Assembly (NCBI RefSeq): GCF_010206195.1
Contig: NZ_VIQT01000019.1
Span: 62,697-126,696 of the forward strand
Length of the DNA stretch: 64,000 nt
From: Anaerotruncus colihominis
Lineage (GTDB): Bacteria > Bacillota > Clostridia > Oscillospirales > Ruminococcaceae
Direction of reading: 5' to 3'
Part shown: piece by piece, positions 16,794 to 25,004 of the stretch
How the letters are laid out: each line of letters opens with the position of its first letter
Numbering within the stretch: the first letter of the stretch is position 1
The notes under the pieces: model-generated
The model's input: the letters and a program-made list of their open reading frames with translations, nothing else
Told to the model about the DNA's origin: nothing
Database searches by the model: none
Made by a program: the position numbers and the translations under genes

Positions 16794-17711
16794 TCAGAAA
16801 TTGTACTGCGGCTTTTTCACGTCCTGGTTGACGGTCATCTCAGCGGTAGCCGTCTCCTCCTCGCCGGGGCGCAGCAGGCGCGCGACGATCAGATATTTTG
16901 TGCTCTCGTCAAGCTGGACGTTCGTGTAGTTTGTCGGGTATGTACAGGTGGAGATCAACAGGATCTTGTCGGTCGATTTGACATCCACATCGATGTCATA
17001 AGCGGAACGGTCCTTCAGCTCTGCAATCAGTTTCATAAAATCAGCGTCGGACAGGTCGGGATGATTGTAGGCAAGGTTTGTATCAACCGTAGCAACGGAA
17101 AATACCTTCCATACCATTTCATCCTCAGCGGTCGAGAAATAGATATACGGATGCTTTTTGGCCCACTCAATATCATTATACTTTTTAAGCTGCGACATTT
17201 TCAGCCCTTCCGGGTCGTCGTCCATACTGTGGCCATAGATGATCGTGTTGCGCGAAAGCTCGTTGCGGTCGCCGAGCTTGCACTCATAATCAACCCAATA
17301 AGAGCCGTACCAATCGTACTGCTTGTTGATATCGCGGCGCTGATAAAAGTTTCTGTTCTCCGGATCCGGATCGGTCTGTGTATTGATATCATTCTCACAG
17401 AACATAACCGGATCGTCCATCGTTGTGTCCGTCACACTGAGCCAGCCAACGACCTCGTTATTTTGGTTGTAGGCGGTGTTAAGCTTTTCGAGCAGATCGC
17501 CCTCCGGCTTTTTAGGCTCTGCAATCGCAGACAGATCGGCGTCCGGAAGCGGGTTGACAAATACAGGTACGCCTGCCGGCGATGTATCCTGCGGCGTTGA
17601 GCTGCCTGTATCCGGAGAATCCTCATGGCCTGTGCACGCCGCGGCCGACAGGAGCATGGTCACAGCCAGCAGCAGCGCAATCAAACGGTTCGGTGCATGT
17701 ACTTGTTTCAT
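16794..17711 (-). CDS. Class B sortase with lipoprotein-like N-terminus
   Basis: 305 residues, start after AGGAG. The catalytic His161 (IIYGHSMDDD), Cys256 (LLISTCTYP) and Arg278 (IVARLLR) of class B sortases are all present, so it should cleave a sorting motif and attach proteins to the wall or assemble pili. The N-terminal segment IALLLAVTMLLSAAAC ends in a lipobox-like site at Cys26 followed by a polar linker, so the enzyme may be lipid-anchored rather than held by an uncleaved helix. No substrate with a sorting signal lies nearby. It stands alone downstream of the pyruvate kinase gene. Confidence 0.92.
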   Translation of the reverse strand: MKQVHAPNRLIALLLAVTMLLSAAACTGHEDSPDTGSSTPQDTSPAGVPVFVNPLPDADLSAIAEPKKPEGDLLEKLNTAYNQNNEVVGWLSVTDTTMDDPVMFCENDINTQTDPDPENRNFYQRRDINKQYDWYGSYWVDYECKLGDRNELSRNTIIYGHSMDDDPEGLKMSQLKKYNDIEWAKKHPYIYFSTAEDEMVWKVFSVATVDTNLAYNHPDLSDADFMKLIAELKDRSAYDIDVDVKSTDKILLISTCTYPTNYTNVQLDESTKYLIVARLLRPGEEETATAEMTVNQDVKKPQYNF

Positions 17712-17798
17712 AGCCTGAACTCCTTTATACTGGGCGCAGCGGACTATTTTACGGCGCGCCCTATGTTTTTTTCCATATGCCCCGGCCCCAGAACCCGC

Positions 17799-19598
17799 TT
17801 ACGCGCGGGAACAGGCCACAGGGCTGTTATCCTTTTTCTGTCCGCCCCGCTCCGTGCGTGTGCGGTTGCTGACGGTGCCGGCGGCCGCATCGATCTCAAC
17901 AATCGTAGACGACTTGAGGATCGAGGTCGCATTTTCCGCAAACACAATCACCGGGATGTCAAGCGCCATGCCGACGATCGCGGCGTGTGAATTGAGCCCG
18001 CCGCGCTCGGTCACAATGCCGGACGCTTTTTTCATAATGGGCAGCAGCTCGTTTGAAGTCTGCGGCACCACCAGGATATCCCCGTCGTTAAAGGAGGAGA
18101 GCGCCTCCTCGTCGGTACGCGCGACGCACAGCCTGCCGAACGCGCAACGCCCGTTGACGCCCTGCCCGCTTACAAGGATATCGCCCACAACATGTACCTT
18201 CAGCAGATTGGTCGTTCCGTTGATTCCCAGCGGGACGCCTGCCGTGATTACAACAATATCGCCGTCGCGCACAAAACCGGCGTCCTGGGCGCGTTCTACC
18301 GCATGAGCGAACAGATCGTCCGTGCTCTGCTTGACGTCAGCCAGCAGCGGCGTGACGCCCCACGACAACGCGAGCTGGTGGTAAGTATGCGGCATATGCG
18401 TGCAGGCGATGATCGGGATATCCGGCCTGAACTTGGAGAGCATACGGGCCGTCGTCCCGGACCAGGTGACTGTAATGATCGCCGCCGCGCCCAGATCATA
18501 AGCCGTCGTACAGGTGGCATGTGAAATTGCGTTTGTGATGTCGGGCACGCGTTCGCCCGAGCGGGCGAAAAACCGCTTTTGATAATTGATGTCGCGCTCG
18601 GTGCGCTCGGCGATCTGCGCCATTGTGGAAACAGTCTCGATCGGGTAATCGCCGGCGGCCGTTTCCCCTGAAAGCATAATCGCGCTTGTCCCGTCATAGA
18701 TCGCGTTGGCCACGTCGGCCGCCTCGGCTCTGGTGGGACGAGGGCTGTGAATCATGCTCTCCAGCATCTGTGTCGCCGTGATGACCATCTTGCCGGTGTT
18801 GTAGCACTTGGAAATCAGCATCTTTTGAAGGATCGGCACCTCTTCAAATGGAACCTCGACGCCCATATCGCCGCGGGCGACCATGATGCCGTCGCTGACG
18901 CGCAGGATATCGTCGATGTTGCCCACGCCCTCAGCGTTTTCGATCTTTGCAATGATGCGGATTTTTTCATTGCCCTGGCGCTCCAGTATTTGACGGATCT
19001 CAAGGATGTCATCGGCGCAGCGCACAAACGAAGCCGCAATAAAATCAAACCCCAGCCCGGCGCCGAACATGATATCCGCGCGGTCGCGCTCACTGACATA
19101 CGGCATTGACAGATGGACGCCGGGAACGTTGACGCCCTTATGATCGGAGATGACGCCGCCGTTGACAACGTCGCATTCGATGGCGCCCTCACGTACCCCC
19201 ACGACGCGCAGCTCAATCGCGCCGTCGTTGAGCAGGATTGTGCCGCCCGCCTTAACATCCGCAGCCAGCCCCGGGAAGGTGATCGACGCATGTGAAGCGT
19301 CGCCCTCACATTCCCCGGCGCACAGCGTAAAACGGCTTCCCGCGTCAAGCTGCGCTTTTCCGCCCTTAAACAGGCCGAGCCTGATCTCAGGCCCCTTCGT
19401 ATCAAGCAGCGTAGCCACGGGAATGCCCATCTGTTCGCGCAGGCGGCAGATGCGTTCAAAGGTGGCGCGATGGCTTTCATGCGTGCCGTGCGAAAAATTG
19501 AAGCGCGCCACGTTCATGCCCGCACTGATGAGCTGCGCGATGCGTTCCTCGCTGTCGGAAGCAGGGCCAAGCGTACAGACAATTTTTGTTTTTCTCAT
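17799..19598 (-). CDS. pyk: Pyruvate kinase with C-terminal PEP-utilising swivel domain
   Basis: 599 residues from the ATG at 19598 (MRKTKIVCTLGPAS, the family start). The TIM barrel with its B domain (residues 1-345) carries RFNFSHGTHESH, KGPEIRLG, the IARGDMGVE metal motif and the MLESMIHSPRPTRAEAADVANAIYDG region. The regulatory domain follows (about 350-475). The last 110 residues (SGIVTERGGLNSHAAIVGMALDIPVIVF) form the phosphohistidine-like swivel domain seen in Bacillus-type enzymes. The enzyme makes pyruvate and ATP from PEP in glycolysis. It has its own promoter at 19689-19716. Confidence 0.97.
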   Translation of the reverse strand: MRKTKIVCTLGPASDSEERIAQLISAGMNVARFNFSHGTHESHRATFERICRLREQMGIPVATLLDTKGPEIRLGLFKGGKAQLDAGSRFTLCAGECEGDASHASITFPGLAADVKAGGTILLNDGAIELRVVGVREGAIECDVVNGGVISDHKGVNVPGVHLSMPYVSERDRADIMFGAGLGFDFIAASFVRCADDILEIRQILERQGNEKIRIIAKIENAEGVGNIDDILRVSDGIMVARGDMGVEVPFEEVPILQKMLISKCYNTGKMVITATQMLESMIHSPRPTRAEAADVANAIYDGTSAIMLSGETAAGDYPIETVSTMAQIAERTERDINYQKRFFARSGERVPDITNAISHATCTTAYDLGAAAIITVTWSGTTARMLSKFRPDIPIIACTHMPHTYHQLALSWGVTPLLADVKQSTDDLFAHAVERAQDAGFVRDGDIVVITAGVPLGINGTTNLLKVHVVGDILVSGQGVNGRCAFGRLCVARTDEEALSSFNDGDILVVPQTSNELLPIMKKASGIVTERGGLNSHAAIVGMALDIPVIVFAENATSILKSSTIVEIDAAAGTVSNRTRTERGGQKKDNSPVACSRA

Positions 19599-19688
19599 AT
19601 GAAAATCCAACCTCACACCCTCTCCATGCATCGCTTTCAAGAGGGCGCGGCATGGAAAAGGAAATCAATTTGCCAATTATCTTTTTAA

Positions 19689-19716
19689 AGTATACCATCA
19701 TTTTCACGGCTGTCAA
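19689..19716 (-). promoter_or_regulatory. Strong promoter of pyk
   Basis: Reading on the minus strand: TTGACA (19716-19711), 16-base spacer, TATACT (19694-19689), about 90 bases before the pyk start. Confidence 0.85.
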
Positions 19717-19777
19717 ACCTATTGGAAAAAATTCATAAAAGCTTTAAAAAGGATCCTTTGGCATGTGAAAAAAGTGG

Positions 19778-19831
19778 TTGCAACGGTGCGCGGGATGTGG
19801 TATACTCAAACCGTACTAATCGATCTAGTAC
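19778..19831 (+). promoter_or_regulatory. Promoter and palindromic operator of the GntR/ABC operon
   Basis: TTGCAA (19778-19783), 17-base spacer, TATACT (19801-19806). At the expected transcription start lies GTACTA-N7-TAGTAC (19813-19831), a perfect 6-bp inverted repeat suited to a YtrA-type GntR dimer, implying autorepression. Confidence 0.8.
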
Positions 19832-19865
19832 ACTAAATACACCCGATTGAAAGGGGGGCAGCAGC

Positions 19866-20237
19866 GTGCTGACCATCGACCTGCAAAGCCGCCAGCCGAT
19901 CTATGAGCAGCTTATTTACCGCATGTCGGAGCTTGTGGCGCTTGGCGCGCTCGCACCGGGCGAGCAACTTCCATCCGTGCGCGCGCTGGCGCGCGATCTG
20001 GGCATCAACCCCAATACAGTCCAAAAGGCTTACCAGGAACTGGAGCGTCGCGGCGTCATCTGTTCCGTGGCCGGCAAGGGGAGTTTTATCGCCGGCGGCG
20101 ACAGCGCCGGCGATACGCTGCGCATGCGCAGCCTGGAGAAAATCCGCGACGCGCTCGAAAGCGGCCGGCGTGCCGGCGTCTCCCGCGCACAGGCGCTCGA
20201 AACGGTTGAACATGTCTATAAGGAGGCGAACGTATGA
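19866..20237 (+). CDS. GntR-family regulator, YtrA type
   Basis: 123 residues from a GTG start after AAGGGGGGC. The winged helix spans about residues 10-75 (PIYEQLIYRMSELVALGALAPGEQLPSVRALARDLGINPNTVQKAYQELERRGVI), with the short C-terminal helical dimerisation part typical of YtrA rather than a large effector domain. It is the first gene of an ABC operon and its stop overlaps the next start (ATGA). It should repress the operon through the palindrome at 19813-19831; YtrA relatives respond to cell-wall-active antibiotics or envelope stress. Confidence 0.92.
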   Translation: MLTIDLQSRQPIYEQLIYRMSELVALGALAPGEQLPSVRALARDLGINPNTVQKAYQELERRGVICSVAGKGSFIAGGDSAGDTLRMRSLEKIRDALESGRRAGVSRAQALETVEHVYKEANV

Positions 20238-21133
20238 TAGAGGCGCAAAACCTTTTCAAATGCTTTGGCGACTTCACTGCGCTTTCATCTCTGAGCACAA
20301 GTATCCCAAGCGGCAGTGTCTATGGGCTTGTCGGCTCCAATGGTTCGGGCAAGTCGACGTTTTTACGGCTCTGTGCGGGCGTCTATATGCCGGACGGCGG
20401 CAGCATCGCCGTCGACGGACAGAAGGTCTATGAAAATACCGCGGTCAAGCAGACGATCTTTTTTGTCGCGGACGATTTGTATTTTCTGCCGCAGAGCAGC
20501 CTGCGCGATATGGCGCGCTTTTACGCCCAATCCTACCCCGGCTATTCACAGGAGCGGTTCGAGCGTCTGCTCGGCGTATTTCCGCTCGATCCGGCCGCAA
20601 AGCTGGCGACATTTTCAAAGGGGATGAAGCGTCAGGCGGCGCTTGTGCTGGCGCTTGCCTGCCGTCCGAAACTTCTGCTGCTCGACGAGGCGTTTGACGG
20701 GCTTGACCCGGTCGCGCGCGGCGCGGCGCGCAGGCTTCTTTCCGACGGTGTGGCCGAATATGGGATGACCGTGCTTATCACAAGCCATAACCTGCGTGAA
20801 TTGGAGGACCTGTGCGACCATGTCGGCCTGCTGCATCAGGGGCATATCCTGTTCGAGCGCGAGATCGACGAGCTGCGTCTCGGCTTCTGCAAGGTGCAGG
20901 CAGTATTCCCACAGGGCGTCAGCGACGAGACGCTGCGCGGGCTTGACGTTTTGCAGTCCTCCCACAGCGGCAGTATGATCAGCCTGGTGGTACGCGGCTC
21001 CTCGGGCAGCGCCGCCGATTTTCTGCTCGCGCGGGGCGCTGTGTTTGCGGAGGGTGTCCCGCTGACGCTTGAGGAAGTATTTATTCATGAAATGGAGGCG
21101 GTCGGTTATGACTACAACAGCATTCTTTTCTGA
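20234..21133 (+). CDS. ABC transporter ATP-binding protein (YtrB-like)
   Basis: 299 residues. Walker A GSNGSGKST is at 35-43, the signature is the diverged FSKGMKRQAAL, and Walker B with switch Asp is KLLLLDEAFDGLD near 150. The C-terminal 85 residues lack a known accessory domain. The gene overlaps the regulator by four bases and its last 26 bases overlap the permease start. The three genes form a YtrA/B-type exporter operon acting at the membrane; the cargo is unknown. Confidence 0.93.
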   Translation: MIEAQNLFKCFGDFTALSSLSTSIPSGSVYGLVGSNGSGKSTFLRLCAGVYMPDGGSIAVDGQKVYENTAVKQTIFFVADDLYFLPQSSLRDMARFYAQSYPGYSQERFERLLGVFPLDPAAKLATFSKGMKRQAALVLALACRPKLLLLDEAFDGLDPVARGAARRLLSDGVAEYGMTVLITSHNLRELEDLCDHVGLLHQGHILFEREIDELRLGFCKVQAVFPQGVSDETLRGLDVLQSSHSGSMISLVVRGSSGSAADFLLARGAVFAEGVPLTLEEVFIHEMEAVGYDYNSILF

Positions 21134-23360
21134 GTCCGGCCGTTTTTTCGGCCTGTACCGCATGACCCTGCGGCGCAGCCGCGGCTATCTGTACCTGCTC
21201 TCGGCGCTGGTCGCCGTTTTTTATCCGCTCCAGTATGCGCTGGAGGCGTTTAAGCCTCTGCGCACAGACGCAGTCACCTCCATCTATCAACTGTATGGCT
21301 TCGCTGAAAATTATACGATCCTGACGGGCCTGATCCTCACGCCCATTGTCCTGCTCGCGCCGCTTGTGCTGGCGCTCGCTTTCAACAGCTATATGCACTC
21401 GAAAAAGGCGGCCGACGTCTATCATGCGCTGCCAGTCACACGCGGCACGCTGCTGCTGGTCCACGCAGCCACGGCCATGACAATTATCGCCGTCCCCCTG
21501 GCAGGCTCCACGCTGCTCGTCGGCGTGATGCAGGCGATCCGGTTTGGGCCGGATCCAAGCCACCTGGCCTTTTTGCTGCTCGACCTGTTCGGGTGGCTCG
21601 TCTGCACCTTTGCCATCTACGCTGTGACGACATTCGTCTGCGTCTGCACCGGCACGGTGTTCGACTCCTTTATCTTCTCCGGGGCGCTGCTTGTCGCGCC
21701 GCCGGTCGTGTCCTGGATCGGCCTGGCGCTGGCAGACTCGTTTCTGTTCGGCTGGGGCGGCGGCGGGATACGCGTGCCGGGTTACCTCTCGCCGGTTACG
21801 CTCGCGGCTATGCGCATCCTGGACGGTATGACGTATGGATCCGAGCGGGGGGCTATAGCCGTCAAAGGCGGCGTGGCCCTGCTGGTCTGGCTCGCCGCCG
21901 GCGCGCTTGTCCTTCTGGCGGCCCGCCGGCTCTACCGCATGCGCCGCACGGAAATCGCCGAAACGACTGCTTCCCGCGGCGTGCTTCAGCTCATTGTCAA
22001 GCTGTTCGGCGTGGCTGTCTGCGGTGGTATGGCCGGGCTGTTCACTTATCTTGTGCAGGACCCGGAGCGCGCCGCCCCATATATGGTGATGTGGACCGCA
22101 ATCGCTGGTTTTCTCTCCTACATGGTGCTGGAGTCCGTGCTGAGCCGCGGCTTTAAATCGCTTGTCAGGCGGTTGCCGGCCGGCGCCGCCATGACGGCCG
22201 CCGTTACTCTGCTGACGCTGATCCCGATCACCGGCGGTCTTGGATATGAGCAGCGCGTGCCTGACGCCAGCGGGGTGTCGGCCGTCGAAATCAGCTATCA
22301 TGGCGCCGACGGCGAGCAGTCAAGCGTGATGCGCGTGAAACCGTTTAGCAATCCTGCCGCGCTTCAAACGGAGTATATCGGCTATGTCCTGCTCAAAGAG
22401 CCGCAAGGCATCGACCGTGTGCTCTCATTTCACCAACGGATTGTTGAACAGGGCGAACAGTACTCGGATTCCTGGTTGGAGGACGCTCCGGACGATCCGT
22501 ATGTATACGGGTATACAAACATCACCTACCGCCTTAAAAACGGACGGACGGTCAAGCGCAGCTATTACGGCGCAAGTGTCAGCGCCTTTTTGGAGCTGCT
22601 CCCGCTGGAGACACAGCCGGAGTTTCTCGCACAGACGCAGCCTGCGTTCTTTAACCGCGGCAGTGACGTGACCTCATGGACCATCTCCAATGCGTATAAA
22701 AGTAAATATGTCCAAAAGAGCTGGCCGGCGGCCGACTCGCAGGCGCTCTTTGACGCCATGCAGGCCGACCTTCTGGCCAGAACAGCAGAGGAAATCGCAC
22801 GCCCGCAGGGCTCCCTGATCGCCAACATTCAGTTTCTCGCCGACCTCCCGCCCGAAGGCGCCGAACGTTTTGCCAGCAGCGGCGTGTTCGCGGTCACTGA
22901 CAAAATGCCGAATACGCTGCGTTTTTTGCGTGAAAAGGGCGTGCTCGATGAAATCGCGCTCCCCCCTGCACGGTGTATTGCGGCAGGCGCCTTCGCCGAT
23001 ACGGCCTTTATGGGAGGCAGCGGCGCGTATATTCAGACGTATAACGCGGTCGGCTCCACTGAAAATTACGCAGAGTTCAAGGCTTTGGTCGACGAGCTGC
23101 AACAGCCGGCGGACACGGCTGCGCCTGCCGACTCCGCCGCCGGGCAGACGCAAAGCCTGGACAGCTCGAATGTTTCCCTGTTTGAGGACCCGGATGATAT
23201 CCAGGCCTTCCTACAGGCCGCCGTCCCGCGCTGGGTTTACGGCGAGCCTGTCGCATATGTGACCCTGTGGTTTGACGATGCGAGTATTGGCTCGGTGCTG
23301 GTTCCGCTCGAACGTCTGCCCGATGATCTGCGGGCGCGCGTCTGGCGTCCATACGACTAG
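21108..23360 (+). CDS. ABC transporter permease with large extracytoplasmic domain
   Basis: 750 residues from the ATG at 21108, which has GGAGG before it and overlaps the end of the ATPase gene. About eight membrane helices occupy residues 20-385 (YLYLLSALVAVFYPLQYAL; ILTPIVLLAPLVLALAFN, with the YMHSKKAADVYHALPVTRGTLL motif common in YtrC/YtrD-like permeases). A final helix near 360-385 is followed by roughly 350 residues that should lie outside the membrane. The two parts may move a lipid-linked or peptide substrate. It is the last gene of the operon; a repeat element begins directly at its stop. Confidence 0.85.
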   Translation: MTTTAFFSESGRFFGLYRMTLRRSRGYLYLLSALVAVFYPLQYALEAFKPLRTDAVTSIYQLYGFAENYTILTGLILTPIVLLAPLVLALAFNSYMHSKKAADVYHALPVTRGTLLLVHAATAMTIIAVPLAGSTLLVGVMQAIRFGPDPSHLAFLLLDLFGWLVCTFAIYAVTTFVCVCTGTVFDSFIFSGALLVAPPVVSWIGLALADSFLFGWGGGGIRVPGYLSPVTLAAMRILDGMTYGSERGAIAVKGGVALLVWLAAGALVLLAARRLYRMRRTEIAETTASRGVLQLIVKLFGVAVCGGMAGLFTYLVQDPERAAPYMVMWTAIAGFLSYMVLESVLSRGFKSLVRRLPAGAAMTAAVTLLTLIPITGGLGYEQRVPDASGVSAVEISYHGADGEQSSVMRVKPFSNPAALQTEYIGYVLLKEPQGIDRVLSFHQRIVEQGEQYSDSWLEDAPDDPYVYGYTNITYRLKNGRTVKRSYYGASVSAFLELLPLETQPEFLAQTQPAFFNRGSDVTSWTISNAYKSKYVQKSWPAADSQALFDAMQADLLARTAEEIARPQGSLIANIQFLADLPPEGAERFASSGVFAVTDKMPNTLRFLREKGVLDEIALPPARCIAAGAFADTAFMGGSGAYIQTYNAVGSTENYAEFKALVDELQQPADTAAPADSAAGQTQSLDSSNVSLFEDPDDIQAFLQAAVPRWVYGEPVAYVTLWFDDASIGSVLVPLERLPDDLRARVWRPYD

Positions 23361-23521
23361 GGGCCGTTTGAAAAATCAAAATACCCGTCTTTTTCTACAA
23401 ACAGCAGCGAACGCCGCGTTAAAAAGCCTCAGAATCCGAAAGGATACCTTCGTTTTTTGCCTTGCGTTCTCCTGCTGTTTGCGAAAAATCCGGCAATTCC
23501 TCTACTTTCAAACAAGCCCTA
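23359..23521. repeat. Dispersed GGGGCYGTTT...CAAACAAGCCC element, long copy
   Basis: The ends GGGGCCGTTTGAAAAATC and ATCCGGCAATTCCTCTAC...CAAACAAGCCCTAA are imperfect inverted repeats around about 120 bases. The same ends occur as a 52-base short copy at 43114-43165, and a third related copy lies at 63387-63435. The element begins at the permease stop codon. It has no coding capacity. Confidence 0.75.
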
Positions 23522-23532
23522 AACGGATAAAG

Positions 23533-23573
23533 AAAGGCTCCCGTATCACGCTACCGTGATACGGGAGCCTTTT
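23533..23573. terminator. Strong bidirectional hairpin terminator
   Basis: An 18-bp perfect stem from AAAGGCTCCCGTATCACG (23533-23550), CTAC loop, and its complement ending in TTTT at 23573. It lies downstream of the ABC operon and the repeat element. Confidence 0.88.
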
Positions 23574-23793
23574 GCCGGAAAGCAGCGGAAAAAGGCCGGC
23601 GGTCCCGCCCCTTCTCCGGGATTTTGGCTTTGATCTGTTTTTTTAACGAACCAAATTTCACATGTGGGAATACGATGAAATAACGGCTGTTTTGGGCGGT
23701 GCACGCAGAAAAACGCGCGGTTATAAAAGGCGCAGCAGCTTCGCGCCGGCCGTCCGCGGCTTTCATCAAGATGCGAAAGGAATGGGTCTTTAT

Positions 23794-24108
23794 ATGAGTG
23801 ATACCACAAAGCCCCTGCGCTTTTTTCTCGGAGCAAACACGCCGCAGGGCTTCGTTTCCCGCTTTGACCAGCTCGCTGATCCTGAGGACGGATGGCGTGA
23901 ATTTGTGATCAAGGGCGGCCCCGGCGCCGGAAAATCGACGCTGATGAAGCAGGTAGCTGATTTTGCGGCGGACCGCTGCGGACAGATCGAATTGATCCAC
24001 TGTTCATCTGACGCCGACTCGCTTGACGGTGTGATCTTGCCAGATATCAAAACCTCGATTGCGGATGGTACGCCGCCCCATGCCGGCGCACCGCAATATA
24101 ATTTTTGA
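23794..24108 (+). pseudogene. N-terminal half of a split PRK06851-type P-loop ATPase
   Basis: The ATG at 23794 begins MSDTTKPLRFFLGANTPQGF, with an intact Walker A (FVIKGGPGAGKSTLM, about 38-51) and HCSSDADSLDGVILPDIK, all as in the N-terminal P-loop domain of the PRK06851 family (usually about 370 residues). Homology stops after residue 97 (DGTPPHA), where seven foreign residues and a stop follow. The missing part, starting exactly at the next motif residue, is at 58027-58851 in the same orientation. The break is at CCCATG (24077-24082), also present at the other fragment. On its own this fragment is unlikely to make a working enzyme. Confidence 0.88.
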
Positions 24109-24139
24109 GCCGCCAAGCGGCGCAAAACCCTGCCAACGC

Positions 24140-24285
24140 AGCTCCAAACCCGCTGTTCGCGGCGCAGCCTGTATAAACGCAGCGGCTGCCCCACTATTCG
24201 CGGCGCAGCCGACTAAAGTTTTTTGGCATACCTTTTTTTCAAAAAAGGTATGAAGTTTTTTGCCAAGCTTTTTCAAAAAAGCGGG
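24140..24285 (-). repeat. Composite repeat array 2
   Basis: Read on the minus strand it has the same order as array 1: a palindrome GCTTTTTTGAAAAAGC containing the TGA stop of the DUF1638 gene, one ATACC...GGTAT palindrome with GCCAAAAAACTT, then two GGCTGCGCCGCGAA units separated by diverged sequence. It fills the gap between the DUF1638 gene and the truncated ATPase fragment. Confidence 0.9.
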
Positions 24286-25004
24286 AAAATTTGCGGGTCG
24301 TAGGTGCGGGAGAGGGTTTTGCCCGGCGGGCAGACGGCAAAGCGGCGCGTATCCCAGTCGCCGGAAAGCAGGGCCTCCAGCCAGGCGGCGCTGCCCAAAG
24401 CCGTCTCAAAACGCCAGCCATATGTGCGCGCGGCGTCACGCGCAAACGCTTCAAACGCACTGGAAGGGCAGGCAGGCGGCGCAATATAAACGCTGCTCTC
24501 ATAGGCGTCAATCCAGGTGTTTTCCTGCTCCAACAGCCAATGCGCGTTATCCGCGCCAAACCGTGCGGTATAGTCGCGCAGCTTGGCGTCATAATAGACG
24601 CGCGAGGGCGTGTCCGCATATTCGATCCAACCGGGCGTATACCAGTAGATCCCGGCGCGCGCGGCCAGATAATCAAGATACCGCTTTTGAGAGCCAAGCA
24701 ATATACCGATACAATCGTCGGCGCGCGGCACAACCAACGGCAACCGGGCCGCGCGCACACCGTCAAGTCCGCCGCCGCACAGGCCATAGCAAAGCACGAT
24801 TGCATCGAACCGGCGGCGGGCGGGCGCCTCGGCGTCAGCGCGTTCGATCGCGTCAATTGTCCCGTTAATCCGCGCGCGCAGCAAATCGGGCGTGTCGTGC
24901 AAGCCCTGCGGCAGCCAACTGACCTCGACCGGATGCGGGCACCTGGCGACAACCGCGCTCAGCTCACGTGTGAAAACACGGCAGGCGATCGCCGCAAGCC
25001 GCAT
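24273..25004 (-). CDS. DUF1638 domain protein
   Basis: 243 residues from the ATG at 25004, which overlaps the stop of the upstream symporter gene by one base. The pattern FDAIVLCYGLCGGGLDGVRA...PLVVPRADDCIGILLGSQKRYLDYLA with conserved Cys and His/Asp positions is characteristic of DUF1638, a family often found next to corrinoid methyltransferase genes in anaerobes, although none is visible here. Its function is unknown. The final IFPLF and stop are supplied by repeat array 2, so the native C-terminus may have been replaced. Confidence 0.88.
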   Translation of the reverse strand: MRLAAIACRVFTRELSAVVARCPHPVEVSWLPQGLHDTPDLLRARINGTIDAIERADAEAPARRRFDAIVLCYGLCGGGLDGVRAARLPLVVPRADDCIGILLGSQKRYLDYLAARAGIYWYTPGWIEYADTPSRVYYDAKLRDYTARFGADNAHWLLEQENTWIDAYESSVYIAPPACPSSAFEAFARDAARTYGWRFETALGSAAWLEALLSGDWDTRRFAVCPPGKTLSRTYDPQIFPLF

